A stretch of 64,000 nt of DNA, from positions 621,001 to 685,000 of the forward strand of contig WPIO01000114.1 of assembly GCA_009760855.2 (NCBI GenBank), read 5' to 3'. The notes beneath the pieces were generated by a model, which saw only the letters and a list, made by a program, of their open reading frames with translations, searched no databases and was not told where the DNA came from. Every line of letters begins with the position of its first letter. Position 1 is the stretch's first letter. Below, piece by piece: positions 1 through 10,202 of this stretch. Source of the stretch: Cristatella mucedo. Its lineage: Eukaryota > Bryozoa > Phylactolaemata > Cristatellidae. The translations under genes and the position numbers were made by a program.

Positions 1-90
1 TTACTACATGAACCTCTATGAGAATTATTTAAAGGCTGGTAACTCCAGACGGTTAGCTAACACTGTACAATTCTCTTGGGTTAAATATAA

Positions 91-298
91 ACGCTCCGGT
101 TCGGCAGAATGGTAAAGGTGCTTGCCCCGACCGAGGTCTTGCCGAGGTCGTGGGGTCAAGCCCCGCGGCCTAAACAATCAAACCAATACCAGCTGATGAA
201 ACAGCCTCTATCAAAGGGCGACAGAAGATTATTTGTGGCTAAATAGGAAGTGCCTACATAGAGATTAAGTTCTCTTAGGACGCTATACAATGATTTAT
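91..298 (+). mobile_element. SINE family 1 (tRNA-like head, L2-like tail)
   Basis: The head has a box-A-like GGTAAAGGTG and a box-B-like GTGGGGTCAAGCCCC. A body with ACCAGCTGATGAAACAGCCT follows, then a tail AGTGCCTA..TAGAGATTAAGTTCTCT. The tail resembles the family A L2 3' end (AAAGCGCCTAGAAAGAGAT..GTTCTCTGAGG). Its counterpart at 61041 shows the insertion predates the segmental duplication. Confidence 0.7.
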
Positions 299-679
299 AA
301 CAAAATAATTTTTTAATCATCTTAAAAAAATTGAGAAATACCTCCAACGTCTCTCCATAAATTCTTGCGCGTTTAGGCTGTTGAATGACTGATTTCTACT
401 GGATATACCTGAACGTTCTGCTGCATTATGAATCAAAGTTTCTGCAGATGCCTCAAAGTAGACGTCTCACAGACAAAATCAGACAATGTAGTAAAACCCG
501 CGAATGACCACCGGCGTACAGAATTGCAATTAATCAGTAATTTCATCAGTAGCTTTAGAAACTGCTGTGGATGCATAGGAACGCATTTTTTGTGCTTCAA
601 GGACTTTCCCCAGCTAGTTTAGGTCAAAGCAATGGATATTGATACTGTATTTTTTATCTAATAACACATGAGCTGAAGA

Positions 680-930
680 TTTAGTGAGTCCCTGTGATTC
701 ATCCTTTATGTGCTTATGCGTGCTGACACTGCACATGCTGCCACTTGTCACACTTACATGCCGACCCTGTGCATGTCACTCATAACCATGTTATTCATGT
801 TGTTTTGATCAAGGATGATATTACTCACAATTCAATTGCATTTCCCTTTGCAGCAAATGTAAAGCGCCTAGAAAGAGATTTAGTTCTCTGAGGGTGCTTT
901 ATCAAGTGCCTAATTAGTATTATTATTATA
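680..930 (+). mobile_element. L2 family A 3' fragment
   Basis: Carries the family A 3' UTR: TGCTTATGCGTGCTGACACTG, CATGCTGCCACT, the GCAAATGTAAAGCGCCTAG block and an ATT-type tail. It is absent from the corresponding place (about 61610-61650) of the right duplicate, so it inserted after the duplication. Confidence 0.8.
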
Positions 931-1131
931 GACACTTGACAAAAAGGTGCCCCGTTAAAATGATTAATTAGCAGTAACGCATTACGGCAAACTGGCCAAC
1001 AGTTGTGAGCTCAGACCACGAAGCACTATATTTGTCTGTCTTAGGTATCGGAATGCCGCACCTGCTCTATCAGAGGTTTCTCTTCAGAACTCATTATTGA
1101 AAATAATTAGACGTGTGTTTGTGCTACAATC

Positions 1132-1877
1132 TCACAACAAGCAAGCATTTACAATGACCATGACGTTGGAAGGGTTTACGCCAAATAATTGGCAAGTCAT
1201 CGAGAGAGTGAACTGCCTTAACGAATTTGTCACTGGTGACTCAATCCACGTTTGACCTGTTGGCGATAAAGCGGTGATTGCAGAGCGGCACAGAAGAGAC
1301 CCAGCGGTGCTGGTTGCGCACACCCGGCCGTTGCCTGAAGCTATCATGATGAAGCCATTCCCAACTAGTTGCCACGTCCCACCATTGTCCGCCGTGAAGG
1401 CAGCGTTGTAGGTTGAAAGTATGGCCCAGAGTCCAGAAGGACCAGCATCTGCATATTTTACGTTAGGGCTCTTGTAGGACCAAGACGTTCCACAGGGAGT
1501 TGACGAACTAATACCTTCTATGTGAAAGAGTTGGTCGTATCCGTTCACAACCCAGACGGAGTCGTCAAGGTCACTTACAGTCGATTGGCTAGCCCATCCG
1601 TCTGTTTGTTTCCACGCATTGCCCGACGGCTGTTCAGCATTGATATTTGCTTTACACCAGATATCTCCGGCGGAATTCGTACCCCAAACAGACGTTTTAC
1701 CTACATCCAGGTTATTGAGAGAGACGTGCTCAGTCAGTATCACCCATCGACTTTCGTAGTACAGAGGATTGCCAAAACTTCCCTGCATAAAAGCCAATGA
1801 GCCATTGATGAACATGCAGAATATACCAGCCATCCCTGCAGCTAGCCAATGAAGCTGGTGTGTCGTTTCTTTGACAT
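1132..1877 (-). CDS. Terminal exon of predicted secreted apple-tectonin lectin: tectonin-repeat domain (left copy)
   Basis: The open frame runs from a 3' splice-site-like junction (pyrimidine-rich, ending TTTTAG, exon from 1877) to TGA at 1132, 746 nt. It starts in phase 1 and encodes 247 residues after the split codon. An ATG at 1833 lies in frame, but the 14 codons before it are also open and conserved in the 61.8-kb copy, so I read this as an internal-start exon. The protein shows serial tectonin (TECPR-type) repeats: W-G-x-N/D followed by G-x-I-W-C, PSGNAWKQTDG, PCGTSWSY, PTGQTWIESP, and a last strand LRQFTLSM..LFGVN. This family includes fish-egg lectins, Limulus L-6 and Physarum tectonin, which bind glycans or LPS. 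A secreted recognition lectin is the inference. No frameshift is present. Upstream exons are proposed at 10203-10442 and 17765-17846. Confidence 0.75.
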
Positions 1878-1984
1878 CTAAAAGAAATTCTACACGATTA
1901 ACTTAGCTAAAAATCAAAACAACAGCACTAATTCTTGCGTTTGGACTGCAGATGTATAGGCTCTGAATGATTCACTTGGGTTAA

Positions 1985-2205
1985 ATATTAATGCCCCGGT
2001 ATGGCCGCGTGGTTAAGGTATTCGCGCCAACCAAGGTCTGGCCAAAGTCATGGGCTCAAGCCCCACGGCCTAAGTAAATAAACAAATACCAGTTGATTTA
2101 ACAGCCTCTTTCGTAGAGCCACTGAAGAGCCTTTATGGCTAAATGTGAAGTGCCTAAGTAGAGATTAGGTTCTCCTACGACGTTATACAAATTAAATATA
2201 TCAAA
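1985..2205 (+). mobile_element. SINE family 1 copy, specific to the left duplicate
   Basis: Head GCCCCGGTATGGCCGCGTGG, then TTAAGG, box-B-like ATGGGCTCAAGCCCC, body ACCAGTTGATTTAACAGCCT, and tail AAGTGCCTAAGTAGAGATTAGGTTCTCC. The right duplicate (about 62650-62690) passes straight through this position without it. Confidence 0.75.
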
Positions 2206-2257
2206 TTATAACATAATTTTTATTTATCTTGTAAATGTGAACCAAATTTGAACAATA

Positions 2258-2405
2258 AGATATTATTATTAATGATAATACTAATAATACAAACACAGTT
2301 AATCATGCGCCCTCAGAAAACTCAGTCTCTTTCTATGTGCTTTATGTATGCTGCAAAGGAAGCATTATTAAATGGTTAGTAGTAGCATGCTCAAAAGTTG
2401 AAGAT
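2258..2405 (-). mobile_element. L2 family A tail, shared by both duplicates
   Basis: Minus-strand A tail with an ATT-rich end and GCGCCCTCAGAAAACTCAGTCTC. The same insertion occurs at 62695-62825, so it predates the duplication. Confidence 0.65.
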
Positions 2406-3200
2406 GTAACGATAGCAGAAGGATTAAAGGCAGGTGGTTTAGAGTTTAGAATAAGTTGTAACAGGATGAAAAGTCGCAGAGGCAGTGAAATAAGCACTAG
2501 CAGCAACACTGGTACTTCCATTAGCAATAGTATAGCTTCAGACTGTGTTTTTACTAATGCAATCATTTACCCGCATTGAATCAGGGACGAGTCGAATATG
2601 TTTATGCTTTAAATTAAAAGAATTTTCAGAGCTCTTCAAAAGCTTTTATGTCTTCTTTTTATTCTGGAGCCGGCAGGTTTAAGGAAGAAGATACTATAAT
2701 GCTCGTGTGCGAAATCATTTAGATTACGACAATGAGGCAGATTATTCGGGGAACCAACCTTCTAGCACCTTGAATTCTCTCAACTCACTTGCTGCATGTA
2801 TTCATGACATCCACGCATGGATGGCAGCAAATTTTCTAAAAGTAAATGATAATTAAACTAACTTACTAGCTATAGGAAAACCCAGTGTAATTCAGAAATT
2901 GAAAAGGCTAACGCTCAAATTGGCCCTCTCAGCATAACTCCTGTTGAATTGGCTCAAAATCTAGGTATCTTGTTCAAAAGTGACCTCTCGCTATACGACC
3001 ACATTAGCTCTACAGTCAAATTTGCCTACTTTCAGCTAATAACATTGCAAACATTTGGGCTTGTTTAGATAAGGATACCACGTCTAAGTTGGTCCATGCA
3101 TTTAGCACATTCCATGCTGACTTCTGTACCTCACTGCTTGCTGACCTGCCGGCATGTGCAATCAGGTGATTACAGCTGGTGCAAAACTCCGCAGCTAGGC

Positions 3201-3602
3201 CTGTGTGGACAATAAATTACCTGTCCTATTCCTCCGCTTAAAGACCGTTGGCGACCGAAGCTTTTGCTCTGCAGGTCCTTGACTGTGGAACTCGCTTCCA
3301 AAATTCTTCGCAACGAGAACTACTCTTCTACTGCCGACTATGGCACAATTTTTTCAGCGGTCCTGAGCTACTACTTCTATGCTACTCACTACCTCAACTG
3401 CTCTCCTGACTCTGCTATGCTTTACACTTTCAATATGTTGCTCGAGACGAAGTCTGTTGGCTACCGAATGCGTACCGAAAGCCGCTTAGGCTGAGAGTGC
3501 GCCATACAAAAATCTCCTGCGTAACACCCACATAGTCTTTGTGACTTTTTGGAGTTACAGACGGAGATGCATTACGTTACATTACATTACATTACTTTAC
3601 AT
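3201..3602 (+). mobile_element. L2 family B 3' fragment nested in family A
   Basis: Starts in CTGTGTGGACAATAAATTA. It encodes the B C-terminal stretch (SADYGTIFSAVL, NCSPDSAMLYTF) and ends in a (TTACA)-type tail before A resumes at TGTCTGTCGTGAG. The junction shares a few bases of the A target (TGTC). Confidence 0.75.
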
Positions 3603-3644
3603 TGTCTGTCGTGAGCGTTTCAGTTGCCACATCACAACACTTCT

Positions 3645-3852
3645 ACTTCTATGCATCACACTACCTCAACTGCTCTCCTGACTCTGCTATGCTTCCCACT
3701 TTCTCTTTGTTGCGTGACAGAAAGTCTATTGGCAACCAAAATTGTACCGAAAGCCTTTTAGGCTGTGAGTGCGCTATATACATAACTCTCCTGCGTAACA
3801 CCCACAGGGTATTTATGACTCTGTGGAGTTACAGACGGAGATGCATTGCATT
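3645..3852 (+). mobile_element. Short L2 family B fragment nested in family A, with target-site duplication
   Basis: A 208-bp 5'-truncated B 3' end. It is flanked by ACTTCT at 3639-3644 and again at 3853-3858, which occurs once in uninterrupted A copies (CCACTTCTCG). The B tail here is GCATTGCATT. Confidence 0.75.
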
Positions 3853-4651
3853 ACTTCTCACTGACCTGCAGTGGCTACCAGTCAAGCAACGAATCGACTT
3901 CAAGATTTTGTTGCTCACTTTTAGGTCCCTTCATTCTTTGGCTCCAGCCTATGTCTCAGATCTACTCCCCCACCAGGCCAAACATCGTACCACCTGCTTT
4001 TCGGAATCAGACAGTATACCAATATCTCGTACAAACCTCAAATATTTTTCAGACCGTGCATTTAGTCTAATATTTCCAAAACCTGGAACTCCCTCCCGAC
4101 TGGCGTTAGCACATCCCCTGACTTGACCACATTTAAAAAAAATGTGAACGCAACTATTTAGCAGAGCCTTTAGTGGATCCCCTGAGATTCATCCTTGATC
4201 TGCTTATGCGTGCTGACACTGTGCATCCTGCCACTAAACCTCACTTGCATGCTGACCCTGTGCATGTCACCCCAAACCATGTTATTAATGTTGTTTATCA
4301 AGAATGATATTACTCACCATTCAATTGCGTCTACCTTTGCTGCAAATGTGAAGTGTCTAGAAAGAGATTGGGTTCTCTGAGGGCGCTTTATCAAGTGTAT
4401 AACTATTATTATGATAAATGCTTATTAATACTGTTTAGAAACCCTACACGTAATCGCATATCGGATAGATTTCGGCGAATGCATGCTATAACTGATGATT
4501 AGTAAGTTGTGCAATGGGCTTTCAACGGTTAGATTCAAGCTTTGGCTGGATCTACAAGTAATTGCATATCTCTTGGTTTTTAATACAATATTCGACATTG
4601 AAACGCAAAATTCTGATATTATCTCATATCAATCTGGATTTTTACTATGAT

Positions 4652-4695
4652 GCACGGCTAAAGAATATATGTTTTTATATATTCTTTAGCTGTGC
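4652..4695. repeat. 19-bp inverted repeat with 6-nt loop
   Basis: Arms GCACGGCTAAAGAATATAT (4652-4670) and ATATATTCTTTAGCTGTGC (4677-4695) are complementary with one mismatch, loop GTTTTT. The right duplicate (about 63420-63440) has only the second arm. Confidence 0.8.
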
Positions 4696-5264
4696 ATATA
4701 GGCACGGGCACCAATAACTGTGTCGTGAATCTATCATTACTACCAGTCAGTTACATCGCCAGTATTTGTGGCAAAGATATTTGCTTTTAACAGCTACTTT
4801 CAGCTAGTTACTTCTGCACAGCAACCTTTGCAAAAATCTCGGCAAACCTTTATTGAACTCCTTTGTTAGCCAGATCAGAAATATTTTTCCTACTGAGTGC
4901 CTCAAAATATACTCATCAACGTCATATTTTTATCTAACACAATCGCTAAAATTCAAGCGAGAGACTGCTAGCCTCAACCTAAGTTTAAATCCCAGTATAA
5001 CTAGACAACCAGTAGCAACATTTAGACCTAGCAGCTACTGCTATCTATCTGGGACGCTTAAATGAACTTCCAACCCATAGTTCTACTTATCTGTATATAC
5101 CTGCATGTACCTGTACATACCTGTACGTTCTCAGCCTAAAGTTACATTCCTGATCCGGTGATGGCTATGAGAAAGAGAAGTACTTTTATTTTTTCCACTG
5201 TCCAGTCACTCGGTGCTCTGATTTTTATTAGCTGTTCAGTGAGATCCTGGGTATAGGAATACAA

Positions 5265-5620
5265 GAACTAAAAGCTGGGTCTCCAAAGGCTTGGAGGTTG
5301 ATTTGAGGCACACCTTAATGACTCAGGTCAGAAGAGCCGGTTATTTGGATGTACAGCTTTATTGGGAAGTAGCTCTGATTGGCAAGCTGGAGAACAAGAA
5401 TGAAGGGATTGAAACGTAAATTACATAATTCTGCAGAGGATACTCTGCGGTAAAAAATTTTAGTAAGCAGAAAAATATATCTGTAGAGTTTTGGGCCCAC
5501 TGTAAGGGCCCTATTGGGCAGGTTAGTAGAGCTATAAGTCATAAATTGCAGAAGTCGACATTAGATGTCAAAGACATGCACGGACCAACATAGCTGTGCT
5601 AGATCTGTTGGATCAGGCCA
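5265..5620 (-). mobile_element. Degraded L2 family A fragment
   Basis: Weak but colinear similarity to the A C-terminal region: GGTCTCCAAAGG, a stretch near GAATGAAGGGA, and AGTCATAAATTGCAGAAGTC followed by CATGCACGGACCAAC. Numerous substitutions suggest an old copy. Confidence 0.5.
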
Positions 5621-5806
5621 GAATACGATTCCATTTATTTCGTGGAAGACGGTAAGAAGACTTACTTCTTAAGCTGAAAAGGTCGTCTTGAGAACGATTT
5701 CTTAGACAAAAGCCTTCTGGCTATTGTACAGAAGCAACTGCACATATGCTTACCGAGCTCATGCCCATAGTTGGTTATTCACATATTTGGTGAGCCGTGA
5801 AGGCAC

Positions 5807-5965
5807 GCTCGGTCAGGCGGTTGCTTTTCATGACCTCAGTCTCAAAGTTTCGAAGGGTTAAAACCGAGGGTTCGAATCCTGCGGTGGGCAATACTATATA
5901 GCCACTACACGTGATGGTGATAGCCGTCCAGGCTCTTCCGTCACTATGCGAAAAAGGCTGTTAAA
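5807..5965 (+). mobile_element. SINE family 2 (tRNA-derived head)
   Basis: Contains an exact box B GGTTCGAATCC (about 5869-5881) and a body GTGATAGCCGTCCAGGCTCTT. Related copies at 44345-44510 (+) and 36645-36805 (-) share the box B and the TGATAGC.GT..AGG.TCTTC motif. I do not see an L2-like tail here. Confidence 0.6.
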
Positions 5966-5994
5966 TCCTGTAGTATTAATTTTTTGATGTAACT

Positions 5995-6929
5995 ACTAAT
6001 TAGAAAAAGTTTAATTCAGAAAGTGGAAAAGCTAACTCTAAAAATTAGCACTGCCATTGTATCTCTTGTTGATTCTGCACGAAATCTTTGTGTCATGTTC
6101 CAAAGTGACCTTTCAGTAGAAGACCATACCAGCTCCACAGTCAAGTCTGCCTACTTTCAGCTACATAACCATGAGAAAATTTGGGCTTGTTTAGATAAGG
6201 ATACTGCATCTACGTTGGTCCACGCATTTGTTACAGCCCGTCTAGACCTCTTTAACTCACTGCTTGCTGGTCTACCTGCGTGTGCAATCAGGCGATTACA
6301 GCTGATGCAAAACTCTGCAGCTAGGCTTGTCTGTCGCAAGCGTCATAGTTGCCACATCACACCACTTCTCGTGGACCTGCACTGGCTACAAGTCAAGCAA
6401 CGGATCGACTTCAAGATTTTGCCAGTCACTTTTGGGTCACTTCATTCTTTGGCTCCAGCCTATCTCTCAGATCTACTCACCCATCAGGCCAAGCATCGTA
6501 CCGCCCGCTTTTCGGAATCCATCAGTCTACAAATACCTCGTACAAACATCAAATCCTTTGGAGACCGTGCATTTAGTTCGTATGCTCCCAAAGCCTGGAA
6601 CTTCCTCCCGACCTGCGCCAGAATATCCCCTGACCTGACCACATTTAAAAAGAACTCATATACACACCTGTTTAGGACAGCATTTAGTGGTTCCCTGCGA
6701 TTCGTCTTTGATGTGCTTATGCGTGCTGAGACTGTGCACGCTGCCACAAACCACATTTGCATACTGACCCTGTGCATGTCAGCAATAATCATGTTATTCA
6801 TTTTGTTGGTTTATAAAGCATGATATTACTCACACTTCAATTGCATTTCCCTTTGCAGCAAATGTAAAGCGCCTAGAGAGAGATCGAGTTCTCTGAGGTG
6901 CTTTGTCAAATGCATTATTATTATTAGTA
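5995..6929 (+). mobile_element. L2 family A copy with intact C-terminal reading frame
   Basis: A 266-codon open stretch (6023-6823) encodes the A C-terminal region after the RT core. Visible segments are ARNLCVMFQSDLS, CLDKDTAS, AARLVCRKRHSCHITPLL, LHWLQVKQRIDF, SLHSLAPAYLSDLL and FGDRAFSSYAPKAWN. The 3' UTR and an ATT tail end at about 6929. No catalytic RT motifs remain. Confidence 0.85.
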
Positions 6930-7075
6930 TTATAACCATGTTAATAATGTCGTTTATCAAGCACGATACCACTCGCCATGCGTTCGAGTCTCTTTTGAAG
7001 CAAGTGTAAAACACCAAGAAACAGATTTAGTTATCTAATGGCGCTTTATCGAGGGTAATATTAGTAATATTATAA
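6930..7075 (+). mobile_element. Second L2 tail fragment adjoining the previous copy
   Basis: AACCATGTTAATAATGTCG, then a TGTAAAACACCAAGAAACAGAT block and GGCGCTTTATCGAGG, then AT-rich repeats. It repeats the A 3' end in tandem but is more diverged than 5995-6929. Confidence 0.6.
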
Positions 7076-8140
7076 GGCTTTTGGGTGATTCATGAGTGTG
7101 TTTTATCGTCATGAAACTTGTTACAGAGCTTGGTGCCGTCTGAGTGTGAATGTCGGAAATCTATGAAGTAATGGCAATTAGTATGTGGAGACTTAACGCA
7201 AAACGATGTAAATGGTTGTCCATATTGTTAAAAATTGATTTAATAAAGAGTCTAATTTGCTGAGAGGCTAAAGGAGAAGCTTTAAAAATATAAATTTGCG
7301 TCTACAGATTTAATAAACTTCCCCTTATGGAGTGGCACTGCGAACGTCACAGGCAAGACTGTAATTGCTAGAGCTGTGACTTCTGAGCTAACATATGCTA
7401 CGTGAAAGCGTCTGTTAAAATTTGGGACGCCTATAATACATACTTCAGCTCACCGTTTAGTTACCGGGAGTTGCAATAAACACGCGACTCAACGTGGGCG
7501 CTCTGTAAGAGAAATCTTGAAGCTGGGGCAAACTCTATCTGCCCACCAGATAGAATTTCTTGAAAAAATGTAGTAATTTGTGATTATTCATTTGTTTTTA
7601 AGCTGTGTATCTAAGTCTAGCACGCTTAAGACTAATACAGGGGAAAGAAGAGGGCCTCAGAGTCGGTTTAATCAAGAATTTGGCAGGAGCCGACACTGGC
7701 GGTTCATGTAACTGCAAAGTCTGGGCAGAAGATACTTCCAAATGACGAAATCGCTAAAGCGCTTCTCCAATGTAAATCTGAATCCAAATGTAGCCACACA
7801 TTCTGTCATCCACCGCCCCAGTATTACCAAATTTGCTCTGAGCTTCCTGTCTCCACCCTCCCGACGCATCCGAATGGATCTGCCGGCATCGTCGGCCATA
7901 TGCAGGACAGGGCGGCAAGATGTGCTGGACTCACTACAAGTGGTCGAGTTCATTGCCTTGCTTACGCAAGGCAGCATAGGTCGTTCCGTTTGTGAGCGTT
8001 TGACTACTGAACGGGGATATCCTTAAATCCCTCTTAGGTGATTTTCCGTTTAATCCCCTCTTCCTTTATGTGCTGCTATATTTGCCTGACACCGGAGGCT
8101 GCTTCCATGCACACAGCAAATCGTTGGACCGATATAATTT
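7076..8140. other. No confident gene; one uncharacterised open frame
   Basis: Mostly AT-rich unique sequence. A 101-codon frame (7977-7672, minus) and a 94-codon frame (8026-7742, plus) overlap. Neither resembles a family I recognise. The patch 7860-7990 is GC-richer than its surroundings, which may indicate an old exon. Confidence 0.3.
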
Positions 8141-8144
8141 CATT

Positions 8145-8285
8145 TATTATTTATTTTTATTGCGCCCAAGAGAACTTAATCTCTATTCAGGCGCTTTACA
8201 TATGCCTCGGGGCTTGAGCCAGCGACCTCAGCAAGACCTTGGTCGAGGCGAGCACCTTAACCGCTGGATTAAACAAGCTCGATGA
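8145..8285 (-). mobile_element. Short SINE 1 variant: tRNA-like head joined directly to L2-like tail
   Basis: On the minus strand AATCCAGCGGTTAAGGTG and GCTGGCTCAAGCCCCGAGGC (head, box-B-like) run straight into ATGTAAAGCGCC, then TAGAGATTAAGTTCTCTTGG. The roughly 80-bp body of the other SINE 1 copies (GATTTAACAGCC region) is missing. Confidence 0.7.
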
Positions 8286-9334
8286 TGGCCCTTGGGGGCA
8301 GAAAACTACCTCTGACAAAGGAAGACGAACGGCAAGTAGCTGTATCAAAGGGTGTGGGAAAACGGTTTCAGCACGGCCTCACCGCAAAGCCGTGTTGCTC
8401 TCTGCAACCGGTTTTGTAGCCCCAATTAGGACTTCCACAAATACGGCTGAGGAGAGGAAGCCATTATGACCCAAAATGAAAAACCTCCACGATCGGATCA
8501 GAGACTTTGATGTAAGCAAATACAATGTCAAGCTTTTGACATTTAAGTTCAAGGATTTAAAAATTTTTGGACCAATTGAGACATGATTGCGTTTTTATAA
8601 AGTTTGCACCATCAAGTCTGGTCAGTCTTTGCCAAATGGCACAGTGCAGGCAGTTCTTAATCAGGCTGTTGGCCACTGTGCCACAAAAGCCATTTGCATT
8701 GGCCGCTGCATGCTTTGTGGTCACAGCCAGCTGGCAGATGGCAGATGGCTCCTTGAGAGTCGTTACCAGTTTAGCAGCACGTAGTCTGTTGGCAATGTAT
8801 GCACAAAATACAAACAAAACCAAAACCAACAACTAATTACACAACAAGCCAAGCAAACGGTTTCCGATATCCTTTAATTTTTCAGATTGCGAATGTGTAA
8901 ACCGGTATGCAGAGAGCCGGGAAGTTTGAATGCACCAGCTCAAGTGTCACCTGAAAATACTGTGATTTGGTGATGAGCAAGTGTATTGATTGAATTGTAT
9001 GAACAATTGAGTTACACATATTTCTGATTAGCTCAAGGAATTCATATTTAAAAGACTCCTTACTTAGTCATTGCTTTATCAATCCTTGAAAACTTTCTAC
9101 CCTCAAAGACTCATCTGTACTTCCATATCGATCTCACGGAGATCTCCTAAAGGATTTTGGAGCTCCACTGAATTAGTAAATGGATGAACGGGTAGTTTCT
9201 AGTAATTACAACACATTTGTGTAGTGCCGCCAGCAAACTTAATATCTTTATAGCAACATTTGAGTTTTACATTAAGCCCACAAATAAACTAGCTTTCCAT
9301 CTATTTTTACATTGCATTTGATCAACCAATTTCT
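8286..9334. other. No recognisable gene
   Basis: Contains overlapping 90-codon frames on both strands near 8557-8836, without a recognised domain. A small duplication CAGATGGCAGATGGC lies at about 8733. The rest is AT-rich and featureless. Confidence 0.3.
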
Positions 9335-10130
9335 AAAAGTGATAATAATAATAATAATATTAATACTGTACTTGATAAAGCGCCCTCAGAGAACTTTATC
9401 TCTTTCCAGGTGCTTTGCATTTGCTGCAAAGGGAAAAGCAATTGAATGATAGGTGAAATCATGCTTGAAAAAACAAAAGAAATTAATAACATGGTTAGAG
9501 GTGACATGCACCGGGTCAGCATGTAAATGTGGTTAGTGGCAGCATGCAATGCCAGCACGCATAACCACGTGAAGGAAGAACCACAGGGACCCACAAAATG
9601 CTGTCCTGAATAGGTGTGTTTTTTGGTTCCTTTTAAATGTGGTCAGGTCAGGGGATGTTCTGACGCAGGTCGGGAGGCAGTTCCAGGCTTGGGGAGCATA
9701 CGAACTAAATGCACGGTCTCCAAAGGATTTAAGATTTGTACAAGGTATTTCTAGGCTGTTGGATTCCGAAAAGCAGGTGGTACGTAGCTTGGCCTGATGG
9801 GGGAGTATGTCGGAGAGATAGGCTGGAGCCATAGAATGAAGTGACCTAAAAGTAAGCGACGAAACCTTGAAGTCAGTCCGTTGCTTGACTGGTAGCCAGT
9901 GCAGGTCAGCGAGAAGTAGAGTAATGTAGCAACTGCGACGCTCACGACAGACAAGCCTAGCTGCAGAGTTTTGCACCAGATGCAATCGCCTGATCGCACA
10001 TGCTGGAAGGCCAGTAAGCAGTGAGTTGCAGAAGTTGAGATGAGATGTCACGAATGCACGGACCAACTTAGACGTGGTATCCTTATCTAAACAAGCCCGA
10101 ATTTTAGCAATGTTATGAAGCTGAAAATAG
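9335..10130 (-). mobile_element. L2 family A copy, C-terminal ORF region
   Basis: ATT-type tail at about 9342-9362, then the A 3' UTR. An open frame (9533 to about 10130) encodes CLDKDTTSKLVRAFVTSHL, AARLVCRERRSCYITLLL, LHWLPVKQRTDF and FGDRAFSSYAPQAWN. The 5' truncation lies about 70 bp from the apple exon, inside the proposed intron. Confidence 0.85.
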
Positions 10131-10202
10131 TAGTGATGTGGTATTACTAAATATTTTTCTCCGGATTTTGAAATCAAGAGATGAAACTGCCAGTAGTCTT
10201 AC

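Larger units (their letters stand above)
2748..4412 (+). mobile_element. L2 family A fragment with two nested family B insertions
   Basis: The A sequence covers the C-terminal part of the reverse-transcriptase ORF and the 3' UTR. It begins near the codons for SLAACIHDIHAWMAANFL, is interrupted at 3201-3602 and 3645-3852 by B sequence, and resumes to an ATT tail at about 4412. The reading frame is broken by stops. The right duplicate lacks the entire insertion. Confidence 0.8.
1..5255. repeat. Left copy of a segmental duplication
   Basis: This block is colinear and same-orientation with 60945-64000. Shared landmarks: GAACCTCT...ATTATTTAAA at the start, the SINE at 91/61041, the tectonin exon, an L2 tail at 2258/62695, the stretch AACCCTACA.GTAATC.CATAT at 4440/63205, and GAGATCCTGGG at 5240/63985. 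Flanks are about 70-80% identical by eye. The left copy is longer because it carries extra insertions (680-930, about 1985-2205, 2748-4412). The duplication probably continues right of the window. Confidence 0.8.

Noticed and set aside
1522-1800. 92-codon plus-strand frame opposite the tectonin exon
   Set aside because: The opposite strand carries the recognisable tectonin domain, so this is an antisense shadow.
5807-5885. Functional tRNA gene
   Set aside because: Box B is perfect, but the flanking sequence does not fold into an acceptor/anticodon cloverleaf by eye and the element has a shared non-tRNA body, so a SINE is more likely.
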